Source: Cercospora beticola
Taxonomy: Eukaryota > Ascomycota > Dothideomycetes > Mycosphaerellales > Mycosphaerellaceae
Assembly: GCF_033473495.1 (NCBI RefSeq)
Contig: NC_088935.1
Coordinates: 3,472,001 to 3,536,000, forward strand
Reading direction: 5' to 3'
DNA length: 64,000 bases
Shown: positions 46,106 to 56,267 of the stretch, piece after piece
Layout of the letters: every line of letters begins with the position of its first letter
How positions within the stretch are numbered: position 1 is the stretch's first letter
Made by a program: the position numbers and the translations under genes
Notes under the pieces: model-generated
The model's database searches: none
What the model saw: only the letters and a program-made list of their open reading frames with translations
What the model was told of the DNA's origin: nothing

Positions 46106-46543
46106 TCATATCGCTTGGTCGTCATCGTGCTGGCCCTGCAGTCCTCCCAATGGTTCGGGACGGTGTGAGAACAACAATTTCCAGTATACAACTTCTGCGA
46201 TCTCCACTTCGCCGTCATCAGTGCCGGAAGAAGTGCTTCGACGGACCACGGCGACCGGCTTGGCCAGCTTTTTCACCTCGCCCAGTAACCTCTGGTGGTC
46301 GCCAACGTAGAGCAACACGCGCTTGCCGTCCCAAGGTCCATTTTCATCGTCGTCTGCAGGCGGAAATACCAGGCGACCCAAGGTGAGAGCTTCCGCGATC
46401 TCTGGCTGCTCGGTCGCAATGGTGCCCTGTAGCTCGACCATGGCCATGCCGGAGGGTGTGTGAAGGAGTGACGGCAGTGGGTTCCCGAGCGTGCTGCCTG
46501 GGGCGCGCTCTCGCACGAGAGGGCTTATGGGAACGGACGGCAT
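46106..46543 (-). CDS. ctf8: Ctf8, subunit of the alternative RFC clamp loader
   Basis: Small subunit of the Ctf18-Dcc1-Ctf8 RFC complex, which loads or unloads PCNA in sister-chromatid cohesion and the replication checkpoint. Intron-less, 145 aa, the usual size. Family pattern: SLLHTPSGMAMVELQGTI at about residues 25-43, LGRLVFPP, then KRVLLYVGDHQRLLGEVKKLAKPVAVVRR and the closing EIAEVVYWKLLFSHRPEPL. A short tail follows. Start Met at 46543 precedes a Pro/Ser-rich leader. Confidence 0.92.
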   Translation of the reverse strand: MPSVPISPLVRERAPGSTLGNPLPSLLHTPSGMAMVELQGTIATEQPEIAEALTLGRLVFPPADDDENGPWDGKRVLLYVGDHQRLLGEVKKLAKPVAVVRRSTSSGTDDGEVEIAEVVYWKLLFSHRPEPLGGLQGQHDDDQAI

Positions 46544-47021
46544 CTTGGGTACACGATGACCACGTCGACGGATTTAACTGCCTCGTAGCGGCGGCAGTAT
46601 CAGTCCGAGCGGCCTTGTGTAGAGACACGCGTAAAAGCTATCAGCCCGTCCAGCTCTGCAATGCATGTATGTAAGAGTACGCGGACCAGAATACACGGCT
46701 CCCTGGCACAAGATGCCGATGAGCGGCGCCGCACTGTGGCCGTAGTTCCGAGATGCACGCACGCACGCTAGAACCACGTGTCGGGCCGTGTTCTACAAGC
46801 TCATGCGTGCGCCCATGCAAGCAAGCACGTTTTGTTTAAGCCAGATCAGCTTCGTTAAAGCGATGTTCTCTCAATTGGGAGTGTCAGAAATCATAGCAGC
46901 AGCTATATACAACACTTTGCTCCCTCAACGCCACGCTCTCTATGCATTGCACTGGAACTCTATATGCCTGTCTCTAATTTATCCGCGCCTGGTCATGCTC
47001 TTTAGGGGCGTGTTCCGGACT
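46544..47021. promoter_or_regulatory. intergenic, ctf8 promoter side
   Basis: A 478-bp spacer between two minus-strand genes. It contains a CACGTG near 46775 and an AT-rich block at about 46900-46990. No gene seen. Confidence 0.45.
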
Positions 47022-48092
47022 TCAGTCCGCACCCTTCAACTTTCGATATAATTTTTTGTGCTGCTCCAAGAACAGGAAGGTCGCGACCGTGTGCGGCCCA
47101 AGGCGAATGAAGCTCGGCACCCAGCCCTTGAATGCCCACATCATGCCCTCGTTCGCTGTAATGCGCGTCACAAGACTCCATATGCTCTCCTTCGTGTGCG
47201 CGCTCATGACTCTTGTCTTGATCACATCCACCGGGCTGCAGACTGTTGTTGCAACGAAGCCGGCCATCAGAGATGCCGTGAAATGGACTGTGAGACCATC
47301 TTGTAGGCTTGTGCGCTCTAAAATCTGGCTCTTGAACACATCGTAGCTTGCCAATTGGGACGCGGTCATGAGTACCGCGCGCGCACTGTTGGGCCAGACG
47401 CCTCGAACCAAGCTTCCGATTCCCTCCTCGCGAATCATGCGCACCAAGCCATCGATCGCATGCTTGTAATTACGTCTCTGCTCCGGCGGAAGGGCGGCGT
47501 CGTTCTGCATGCGCACGTTGAGGATGTCGGCTGGAGTGCCAGCTATGCCTCCCAAGAAACCCGACGCAGAAGACATTGCGATCAGGGAAGTGATCGAAGG
47601 TTTTGACACGCCGTCGTCAAAGGTCTGTTTGAGCTCCTCGTAAACGCCGAAGCGCGTCGTACTGTATGTGATCTGTCGTAGAAGAGCGGCAGATAGCTGC
47701 ACAGAGTCTCGTCAGATCAATTGGGTCCACCATGTCAATCACACCTGCTCATACCCCACGATAGAGACCCGTCGCTCCTTCGCTCTTCACGACGTGTGTG
47801 AACATGCCCACCATCCCTCTGCGTGGGCCCTTATGGCTCTGCATTTGCAAGCGGACCTGCGCCGATGTCAACAGAAATGTTCGTTCGGGGGACAATGGGG
47901 CTCATACGGACCTTTACTAGAACGCACGTCAGCAGTCATGAATACGGTACTTGTTATGCCAGGTCACCACGTACGCAGATCCAACGGGTGCGTCACAATG
48001 GCTGCGCAGCAACTGGCACTCCCGCCAAACCACAGCGGGTAGTGAATTGGTGCTGTTCGGACATCCTTCGTTTGGGATGCTGCGGTCGACAT
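47022..48092 (-). CDS. mitochondrial dicarboxylate carrier (DIC1-like), with 5-nt microexon
   Basis: Inner-membrane antiporter of the mitochondrial carrier family. Exons 48092..47975, 47916..47912 (5 nt), 47856..47755 and 47696..47022 give 299 aa, the family length. The three repeats carry the signature Px(D/E)xx(K/R). Repeat 1 is HPLDLLK, whose last two codons are completed by the microexon. Repeat 2 is GTPADILNVRMQ, and repeat 3 is SPVDVIKTRVM. GFLGGIAGTPAD and the loop after repeat 2 fit the dicarboxylate-carrier branch, although oxoglutarate carriers are close. Repeat 1 helix FGGSASCCAAIVTHPLDL is normal. Donors are GTACGT, GTCCGT and GTATGA. Divergent from msf1. Confidence 0.88.
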
Positions 48093-48388
48093 CTCCCTGT
48101 GTGCATTGCTTCGCGCGCGGGGACGAGGATTGGGGTGAGGTGGGGTTGGAACGAGTGTGGTCGAACAGTCGGCGATGTCGCCAGAAATTATAGCATGGGG
48201 CAATCTAGCAAACAAAGTGCCAATAGGATCAGGCGTTACGTCGTTGTAGCGCGGAGCTCTTCGGCAGTGCTGCACGCAGACCGCAAGCAAAAGCAGCAAA
48301 CGCGCCAGCACCGTGCCGAGGACAGGGACGACATCGCTTGCCGTCGATTCTTATTACCGGCCGCGTGTGAGTCTGCACAACTACGACC
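48093..48388. promoter_or_regulatory. short bidirectional promoter, DIC1-like / MSF1-like
   Basis: Only 296 bp separate two divergent start codons of nuclear-encoded mitochondrial genes, so they probably share regulatory elements. No TATA box seen. Confidence 0.55.
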
Positions 48389-50131
48389 ATGGTGCGGTTG
48401 GCATCGCCGCGCGCGTCGATATGGGCGCTGCCATCGAGCCTCCGTGTGTTGCTGCGAATGCCGCTGCCGCTGGCGTGCTCACGCAGCTACGCCTCCGCTG
48501 GTGAGTGATCCCCAGGCTACCTCCTCGTCCATCGCGGCAATGTTCCACCACCTTCAGATTGCATCGTCCTGCGGCACCAATCTGCGAAGTCGCTGTCGCG
48601 TATGCAAAAAAATGCAGCACCAAGCAGTGAGCCAGTCAGCGCGTGGGCAATGCGCAAGGCGCAAGCTGCTGAAGCTCCAATTCTTCGGCTCTAACGCGAG
48701 ACACAACGGGAATAAGGCTCGCCAACACTGACATCCCCTCCCTACACAGGTGCGAACTCGCTCCACATTGACGGCAAAACCTATCCTACGGATGAATGGA
48801 CGAATGTGCCCTCTTCCATCTTGGCCAACTATGGCCGCAAGCTGCACTTGCAACCGAACCACCCCCTGGCAATTACCAGAAAGCTGATCGAATCGCGATT
48901 TCCCAAATTCAAAAATCACAACGACCTGACTCCGATCGTCAGCGTTGCACAGAACTTCGACTCTCTCGGCTTCGCCGCCGACCACCCGGGACGCAGTAGG
49001 ACCGACACTTACTACATCAATAAGGACACCGTCCTGCGAACTCACACTTCAGCCCACGAGGTTGACGTCTTCCGAGCCAACTTGAGCAATGGTTATACCA
49101 TCTCTGCGGATGTCTATCGTCGAGACGCCGTCGATCGTAGTCACTACCCAGTTTTTCACCAGATGGAAGGTGCACTGACATGGGATCGTAACGACTTCGC
49201 CGACATTAAGGCGTTGACGGATCACATTATACGGGACTTGGATAACATTCCAAAGCACGACTTGGCTGTCGAAGATCCCAACCCAACTTTTCACCCTGAT
49301 CGGAATCCACTCCAGACCAAGTACCACTCACCTGAGGAGGCAGAGGCAGTGGCCGCGCATCTGAAACGATCCCTCGAGAATATGGTCGTAGCCATCTTCG
49401 CTGAAGCAGACAAAGCCCTCGCCGCGGCTGGCCAAGGTGCGGAAGCTGAGCAGGAGCCGTTGAAAGTAAGGTGGGTGGAAGCTTTCTTTCCACACACTTC
49501 ACCGTCGTGGGAGCTCGAGGTCTGGTGGCGCGGCGAATGGCTGGAGGTCTTAGGATGCGGTGTCGTTGATCAGCCTCTGCTCGTTCGAGCCGAGCAACCT
49601 TCACGGCTTGGCTGGGCGTTTGGCATTGGCCTAGAGCGGATCGCAATGCTTCTGTTTGGCATACCCGACATTCGATTGTTTTGGAGCAAGGACTCACGTT
49701 TCCTCACCCAATTCGACGAGTCAAAGCCGACACAACGCTTCAAGCCTTTCAGCAAACATCCATCAGCCCCAAGGGATGTCGCGTTCTGGCTGCCAAATGC
49801 GGTTGCAGTCATTGCGCAGACCCCAGCTTCCACCTCTTCCGCTCCGTCTCCGGCTGGAGGACAAATGACAGAGCCCTCCACACCACCGGCATCTGTACCA
49901 GCCTTCCACGAGAACGACCTGATGGAGGTTGTGCGCAATACGGCAGGGGACAGCGTCGAAGATGTTGCCCTCATTGATAGCTTCAAGCACCCCAAGACAG
50001 GGCGACAGAGCTTGTGCTACCGCATCACATATCGCAGCCTCGAGAAGACATTGACAAACGAGGAAGCCAATGCCTTCCATGATCACATACGCCAGGAGTT
50101 GGTGAAGCGATTCGGTGTAGAACTCAGGTAG
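48389..50131 (+). CDS. msf1: mitochondrial phenylalanyl-tRNA synthetase
   Basis: Charges mitochondrial tRNA-Phe as a monomer. Exons 48389..48500 and 48750..50131 give 497 aa. Exon 1 encodes an Arg/Ser/Leu-rich targeting sequence with no acidic residues. The catalytic class II core follows: TDTYYINKDTVLRTHTSAHE (motif 2 region), YPVFHQMEG, WLEVLGCGVV and GWAFGIGLERIAMLLFGIPDIRLFWSKD (motif 3). The C-terminal ferredoxin-like anticodon-binding domain (FCLPNAVAVI-like start, then TGRQSLCYRITYRSLEKTLTNEEAN) closes the protein, the mitochondrial/monomeric arrangement. The intron is 249 nt, the longest in the window, and has no coding content. Confidence 0.95.
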
Positions 50132-50748
50132 TCGATCAGCTCCATCTTCTCTTGACAGCCGACGCTTGCGTTGCCATTATTTACGCAGCTGCGAGGGCTT
50201 CTCCCGTCGGAGCGGTTGTAACATTGTACTATATTTCCTCACAGGGGCCGTCTACCAGCCGGCACGCTCCAGATGTAAACATAGCATATTTTGTATCGGC
50301 ACATCGAAGATCGCTGCGGCCAATGGAGGTGCGGCGTGCATTGGGGGACTCGAGGGGCCCCGATTCCACCCGACCACCTACGCTTTCTGTGTGTCAAGGC
50401 ACGTTAACGCTGTGACAACAAACCGAACGGGCTTGCGCGGATGGTCTGTTAGGTCGGCAAGCCATCTCAGGCCATCGTCGCTGCTGCCACCGCCGTTGCA
50501 AGGGTCAGCGTTGTTATTGGTGACCTCGGCATTGTGAGGAAAGCGCCGCCGTTCGCGCTCCCCACGTTTCTCATGCTGGCCTAGTCTAGCCTGCTTAACC
50601 TTTGATCCGAGCTCAAGGTCTCGTGAGAGTCATTGCTGTGCGCACTACAGTCGTGATTATTATGCCCACTTCGTCCTCGGGTCCCTCTCCTTCGCATATT
50701 GTCGCCCACACCGCTTGAGCAGGTCTTTCGACCTCGTCACTGCCCAGC
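50132..50748. other. intergenic
   Basis: Between msf1 and the PDH kinase gene, both on the plus strand. No coding signal; the last 100 bp are pyrimidine-rich leader. Confidence 0.5.
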
Positions 50749-52258
50749 ATGTCGTGGAAGAAGTCTGGTCAGTATTCGCCGACTCAATGACGTCGCCCCC
50801 GCCGACGACGATGATGCTGATATTGCGAAGCCCAGTTGATGGAGACGATCAAGCATTACTCGAACTTCCCAGCGACGGGCGTGAGTCTGCGGCAGATGGT
50901 CCAGTTTGGGAGCAACCCATCAACAGGTAAAGCGGCCCGCAGCATGGGCAAGACGTGCGACACAAACTGAGCTCCCCAATGCAGGCACCCTCTTCCGCGC
51001 CTCCCAATTCCTCTCCGAAGAGCTACCCATTCGCCTGGCGCATCGGGTACAAGAGCTAGGAGACCTGCCAGATGGCCTCAATGAGATGGAGAGCATCAAG
51101 AAGGTGCAGGATTGGTACGCACAGTCATTTGAGGTATGGCGGGAACTAGTACGGGCACCCGCATACTTCTCTGACAGAGAATAGGAAATTATATCACTAC
51201 CAAAGCCAAGTCTCAGCAGCGAAGTTCGCGAACGATTGATCAAACCTGCCAAGGCCAACGGGAAGCACTCTCGAATCTTGAGCGAAACGACCGCCAATCC
51301 CAGCATCAAACCCGGACAGTATAAGTCAGATGGAAACATTGGAACTGACGGCGCAAACGGTGCGGTTAGTAAGAGCAACGGACAGAGAAAAGTGGCAGCT
51401 ACACGACGATACTTCGCTGCTGCAGATGATGGCGACTGGCCACCCGAGCTCAATGATTACAACACTCGTTTTGCGAAGACGCTCGAGACAATCAAACGAC
51501 GGCACGACAGTGTTGTCACGACCATCGCCCAAGGAATTCTCGAGTACAAGCGCAAAAGACAGCGTATGCAAATCGATCACAACATACAGGCATTCTTGGA
51601 TCGTTTCTACATGTCGCGAATAGGAATCCGTATGTTGATCGGCCAGCACATTGCTCTGACCGATCAGCGGTCACACAGCGATCCGAACTACGTGGGTATT
51701 ATCTGCACCAAGACCAACGTCAAAGAGCTGGCACAAGAGGCAATCGAGAACGCTCGTTTCGTGTGCGAAGACCATTATGGACTGTTCGATGCGCCCAAGG
51801 TACGACTGGTGTGCCCAAAGGACTTGAACTTCATGTACGTGCCCGGCCATTTGTCACACATGCTTTTCGAGACGCTCAAGAATAGCTTGCGGGCTGTCGT
51901 CGAAACGCATGGACAGGACAAGGAGGAGTTTCCAGTAACACAGGTGATTGTGTCCGAGGGAAGGGAAGACATCACGATAAAAATCAGTGATGAAGGCGGC
52001 GGCATCCCTCGCAGCAGTATTCCACTGGTCTGGACATATATGTACACGACTGTGGATCAGACGCCCAATTTGGATCCGGATTTTAACAAATCAGACTTCA
52101 AAGCGCCCATGGCTGGCTTTGGGTACGGGCTTCCCATCTCTAGGCTCTATGCCCGATACTTCGGAGGCGATCTCAAGCTCATTTCCATGGAAGGCTATGG
52201 CACAGACGTGTACTTGCATTTGAACAGACTGTCCTCCTCATCCGAGCCTCTACAGTGA
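50749..52258 (+). CDS. mitochondrial pyruvate dehydrogenase kinase family protein
   Basis: Phosphorylates and inactivates the E1 subunit of pyruvate (or branched-chain ketoacid) dehydrogenase. Exons 50749..50767, 50831..50926, 50985..51133 and 51185..52258 give 445 aa. The first coding exon is 19 nt with a GTCAGT donor. The BCDHK N-terminal helical domain includes MVQFGSNPSTGTLFRASQFLSEELPIRLAHR. A low-complexity insert of about 45 residues (near 150-195) separates it from RRHDSVVTTIAQGILEYK and DRFYMSRIGIRMLIGQH. The GHKL ATPase domain has the N-box LKNSLRAVVE, ISDEGGGIPRS and GFGYGLPISRLYARYFGGDL. PDK versus BCKDK cannot be settled by eye. Confidence 0.92.
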
Positions 52259-53172
52259 CAACGACCAGTCATGAGGGATGAATGGAGCACAATGATCCAA
52301 CCATCGACGCACTCATCCCCGGGATTGACGAGAGTCGGAAGACAAGTCGGATCTGCAGACGGCGATCGGATCGCTGGCATGACGATGGCGGCGAGAACAA
52401 TGAAATTGAAGTCGAAGCCTAACAGTAAGATGTGGGACTTGAAGAGCAGGGAGGTTTCGGCGCGGAGACAGGTGGGCGACGCAGAGAGCACCGTGAATCA
52501 ACCCACTGCCGGAGATAACACAACTCCCTGGTGGAAGTCGGTTGGTATGGATGAAATGTAGGATCGAACTGAATGTTGGACATGAGAAGCATCGCACGGC
52601 GTTTGGCGGCGGCAGTCTGGTGGAGGCTGCTGCTGGGTTTTGCTATTACGAGAAGTGCCAGGACAGGGCACCAGCTTCAACGTCTGTCCTTTGCATAGGA
52701 AGCTCAGCAATATGCTGCAGCTCGGACACAGTTACGTCCTCCGTTTGAACAGCCTCTTATTAATTCGACATCAAGTAACGCATCCTGGGGCGTGCTGCGA
52801 GCGCACTGTCATGAGTCAATGGACAGGCGAATGTGTGTGTGCAAGTGGTGTGTACAGCGTCTGGAGTGATGCTGTGGATAGAGGTGACAGCATCGCGAAT
52901 GTGTCGAGCTCGGCAAGCGGGCAAGCTCTCGGCGCGCAGCTGCCGCCCAGGGGCCAGGGCCCACACGTTGGACAGCTGGCTTCCAATGCACATATTCTAA
53001 CAACGTAGGCCTTCAGTGCGCACCTGCATCATCCACCATTCACTCTCTTTTCTTCACCTCCTCAACACCATCGAGGTTTCGTTTTTCGCGCAGGCCTGGC
53101 ACTGTAACACGCGAGCGACATACCCCCGTGGCCGAGTAGGAGCGCGTCAGAGCCTCCAGCACTGCCGGCACC
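52259..53172. other. intergenic
   Basis: A 914-bp gap between the PDH kinase and sec61. Overlapping frames at 52195-52597 on both strands (about 95 aa each) show no domain. The last 150 bp before sec61 have leader-like pyrimidine blocks. Confidence 0.5.
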
Positions 53173-54799
53173 ATGTCTGGACGTACGTCAAAATTCTGCC
53201 CCAGAGCATCCGTCCGCGGCGCGCACGTCGCGCTCGTTGCTGTACCACGCTGACCACTCGTGCCTTCAGTTCGCTTCCTCGACCTCGTGAAGCCCTTCAC
53301 GCCCCTCATTCCCGAAGTCCAAGTACCCGAGACGAAGGTCGCCTTCAACCAGAGGATAATATGGACGAGCGTGACTCTGGTCATATTTCTGGTGATGAGT
53401 CAGATGCCACTCTACGGCATCGTATCATCAGGTGCGCACACATATGGGCGGTATCGCGCAAGAGAGAGCAGCATTGACGGCGATGGCAGATACTTCGGAC
53501 CCACTTTACTGGCTGCGTATGATGATGGCTAGTAATCGAGGAACACTCATGGAGCTGGGAATCACACCCATCATCTCTTCAGGCATGGTTTTCCAGCTTC
53601 TTGCTGGCACCCACCTCATCGATGTCAACCTGGACCTCAAGTCGGACCGAGAACTCTACCAGACCGCGCAGAAGCTGCTTGCCATCATCTTGTCTTTCGG
53701 ACAAGCTTGTGTCTACGTGCTCACCGGTCTCTACGGTCGCCCAGCCGACCTTGGTGCGGGTATCTGTGTTCTCCTGGTCGTTCAACTCCTCACTGCCGCT
53801 CTGATCGTCATTCTGCTCGACGAACTTCTGCAAAAGGGCTACGGACTCGGAAGTGGAATTTCGTTGTTTATTGCGACCAACATTTGCGAGTCTATCGTCT
53901 GGAGAGCTTTCTCGCCAACTACTGTCAACACTGGCCGTGGACCAGAGTTCGAGGGTGCAATCATTGCGCTTGTCCATCTTCTGGTAACGTGGCCAAACAA
54001 GCAGCTTGCGCTTCGAGAGGCCTTCTATCGCCAGAACTTGCCAAACATCATGAATCTGCTGTCCACGATCATTGTCTTCAGCGCCGTCATCTACTTGCAA
54101 GGATTCCGCGTGGAGATCCCAGTCAAGTCTTCCAGGCAACGAGGCATGCGTGGATCCTACCCGGTCCGACTTTTCTACACTTCGAACATGCCTATCATGC
54201 TGCAGTCCGCATTGTCTTCCAACGTCTTCCTCGTGTCGCAGATGCTCTACAACAAGCTGCCAGACAACCTTTTGGTCAAGCTTCTTGGCGTTTGGGAGGC
54301 TAAGGAGGGCACTTCGCAAGTCCTGCCAGCCAGCGGTCTTGTCTACTACATGAGCCCACCGCTCAACATCACTGATGCTCTCTTGGACCCAATCCACACC
54401 GCCGTCTTCGTCGTCTACATGCTTGTGGCATGTGCTGCCTTCAGCAAGACCTGGATCGAGGTATCTGGATCTAGCCCTCGTGACGTGGCCAAGCAACTCA
54501 AGGAACAAGGACTGGTGATGGCTGGTCATCGTGATGAGAGCATGTACCGCGAACTGAAGCGTGTCATCCCTACTGCTGCCGCCTTCGGAGGTGCGTGTAT
54601 CGGTGCTCTCTCCATCGTCAGCGACATGATGGGAGCTCTGGGAAGTGGTACTGGTATCCTCATGGCTGTCACGTAAGTATCTTATTTGTCTTCCGTCTCC
54701 TGCCACGACTGACACTTTTCTAGCATCATCTACTCTTACTTCGAAATCGCAGCCAAGGAAGGCGATATGGCGGGCCTTAAGGGCATGGTTATGGGTTAA
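53173..54799 (+). CDS. sec61: Sec61 alpha, ER translocon pore
   Basis: Forms the protein-conducting channel of the ER. Exons 53173..53182 (10 nt), 53270..53431, 53490..54672 and 54724..54799 give 476 aa, the standard length. The join yields [13 protein letters not shown], the conserved start, which supports the tiny first exon. Ten hydrophobic helices are visible. The plug/TM2 region is [23 protein letters not shown], the TM5 part is [18 protein letters not shown], and the cytosolic loops include the ribosome-binding basic stretch [28 protein letters not shown]. The end is [18 protein letters not shown]. Confidence 0.97.
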
Positions 54800-55202
54800 G
54801 TTGGATGCTCAAGTTGAAGGTGAGGCACCTTGTGCATAGCGTAGTGTACTAGCAACAGAACGTCGCAAAAGCGAAGCATTGGATTGAGCCTTTTGAATGC
54901 CTCAGCCTCAGCGGCTCCTGCTGCACGTACCCGGTGGCACCTCCGCATGAAAGTGCACGTGCAGCTTGGAGCTCTGCCGTCTTCCCCAGCCAACTTCCCC
55001 GCTCACTTCCCAAACGGTCAGCAGTCTTGTGCATCACCACACGGGAAAGCAGCAGCAGTTGTGGTAGGATCAGCTGTTGCTGCGCGTGCTTGAAACACCC
55101 CTCTGCGCGTAGAAAAGAGGCGCTGCCCCCACGATCGTGATTGCCTCTTCACACTCTTGAGCTCCATCAATCACCTAGATTCATCCTCGATAGAAAGACA
55201 GT
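54800..55202. other. intergenic
   Basis: Between sec61 and the DUF1772-like gene, both on the plus strand. Nothing recognised. Confidence 0.5.
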
Positions 55203-55772
55203 ATGGCACCTCAATCTGGCCACGTCGGCCTCGTGCTCCCGCTCTGCACCTCTGCTGCGACTGTGGGCCTGGCGCTCTACCAGTATCCCGTGTTCCTCTC
55301 ATTCTCCCAGCCAAACTCGGCCATCGCAGGCAAACCTTTGTCGCAGTTCTGGGAGTCAATGGTAGCATACATCGCGAACCTCGCGCTACTACGCTAACAC
55401 TGCATCAAGGTCAAAAGCGGTCGAGCTTTAATCGCTGCTCTCGCACTGTCGTCCACACTTGGCGGCACGCTCGTTTCTCGCTGGCTACGAAACCACGCGA
55501 CACTGGAGACAGGAGACGTATCCAAATGGTACATTGCGGGCAGCGTGCTCGCTGCGGGACATCTGGCTGCAGTGCCTCTGCTGGCGGGGCCAGTACAGCG
55601 CATCATCGCGGCTCAGGCAAGTGCGCAGTCGGAGGAGGCGGTTGCTGAGGCGAATAGGCAAGAGATGCAAACTTGGTTGACTCTGCACACTGCACGCCTG
55701 TTGCTCATTGATCTGCCGGCTTTGTGGTGCTTTGCAGAGGGTACTAGTCAAGCATTCTGGGTTGGCCACTAG
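55203..55772 (+). CDS. small four-helix membrane protein, DUF1772-like
   Basis: Exons 55203..55361 and 55410..55772 give 173 aa; the intron is 48 nt with GTAGCA donor, GCTAAC branch and AAG acceptor. Four hydrophobic segments: VGLVLPLCTSAATVGLALY, RALIAALALSSTLGGTLV, WYIAGSVLAAGHLAAVPLLAG and TARLLLIDLPALWCFA. The pattern FW near the end of helix 1 and WLTLHTARLLL before helix 4 fits the DUF1772 family, whose fungal members include anthrone-oxygenase-like proteins. No polyketide genes are nearby, so a housekeeping or unknown role is likelier. Confidence 0.75.
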
Positions 55773-56267
55773 GGCGGTACATGCATCTGGAGGGAGTGTT
55801 GGAACTGTTACTGTGAGACGAAATATGTATTGCATGACTGTAGCAAAGTAGATGCAAATTTCCGTGAATGTATCTGTCGTTTACTCTGGTATTCTATGTC
55901 CCTACCATGCGTCTTGGTGTCGGCTCTTGCACTGTCGTTGTTGGCAACTCCATCCAATACGCTCACTCCTAAATCAGCGCCGCGCCTACTGGGAAGGAGG
56001 CAGATGCCAGGCACCCATGCTTTAGTTAGGCCAAATGCGAGGCTCTCATTGGTTGACCCAAAGCAAGACGTCCACACCTCATCTTGCAAGGAGCATAAAC
56101 CAAAGTCGACACAATAGCTGCTATCCTCGATATCTCGCTCAGCACGCATTAACCACGGCAGGCCGCCATCTGGAATCGCGTTTCACAGACCTCATCATGC
56201 TTGCCGGAATGTGACACGGAGTTTGCGACACGGGCAGCGCGATACAGGGCAACGCAACTCCGCAATC
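55773..56267. other. intergenic
   Basis: Spacer before the HbrB gene. No coding signal recognised; the HbrB frame is open back to 56211. Confidence 0.5.

Noticed and set aside
43554..46543. Possible secondary-metabolite cluster around the P450
   Set aside because: Neighbours are gyp5 and ctf8, housekeeping genes; no backbone synthase, transporter or pathway regulator nearby.
47823..48731. 302-codon plus-strand ORF across the carrier gene and promoter
   Set aside because: Overlaps four carrier exons antisense and the msf1 first exon and intron; Cys/Arg/His-rich chance frame.
53579..54715. 378-codon minus-strand ORF opposite sec61
   Set aside because: Exact antisense of the Sec61 exon; polar, His/Gln/Arg/Asp-rich composition typical of a mirror frame, and no domain.
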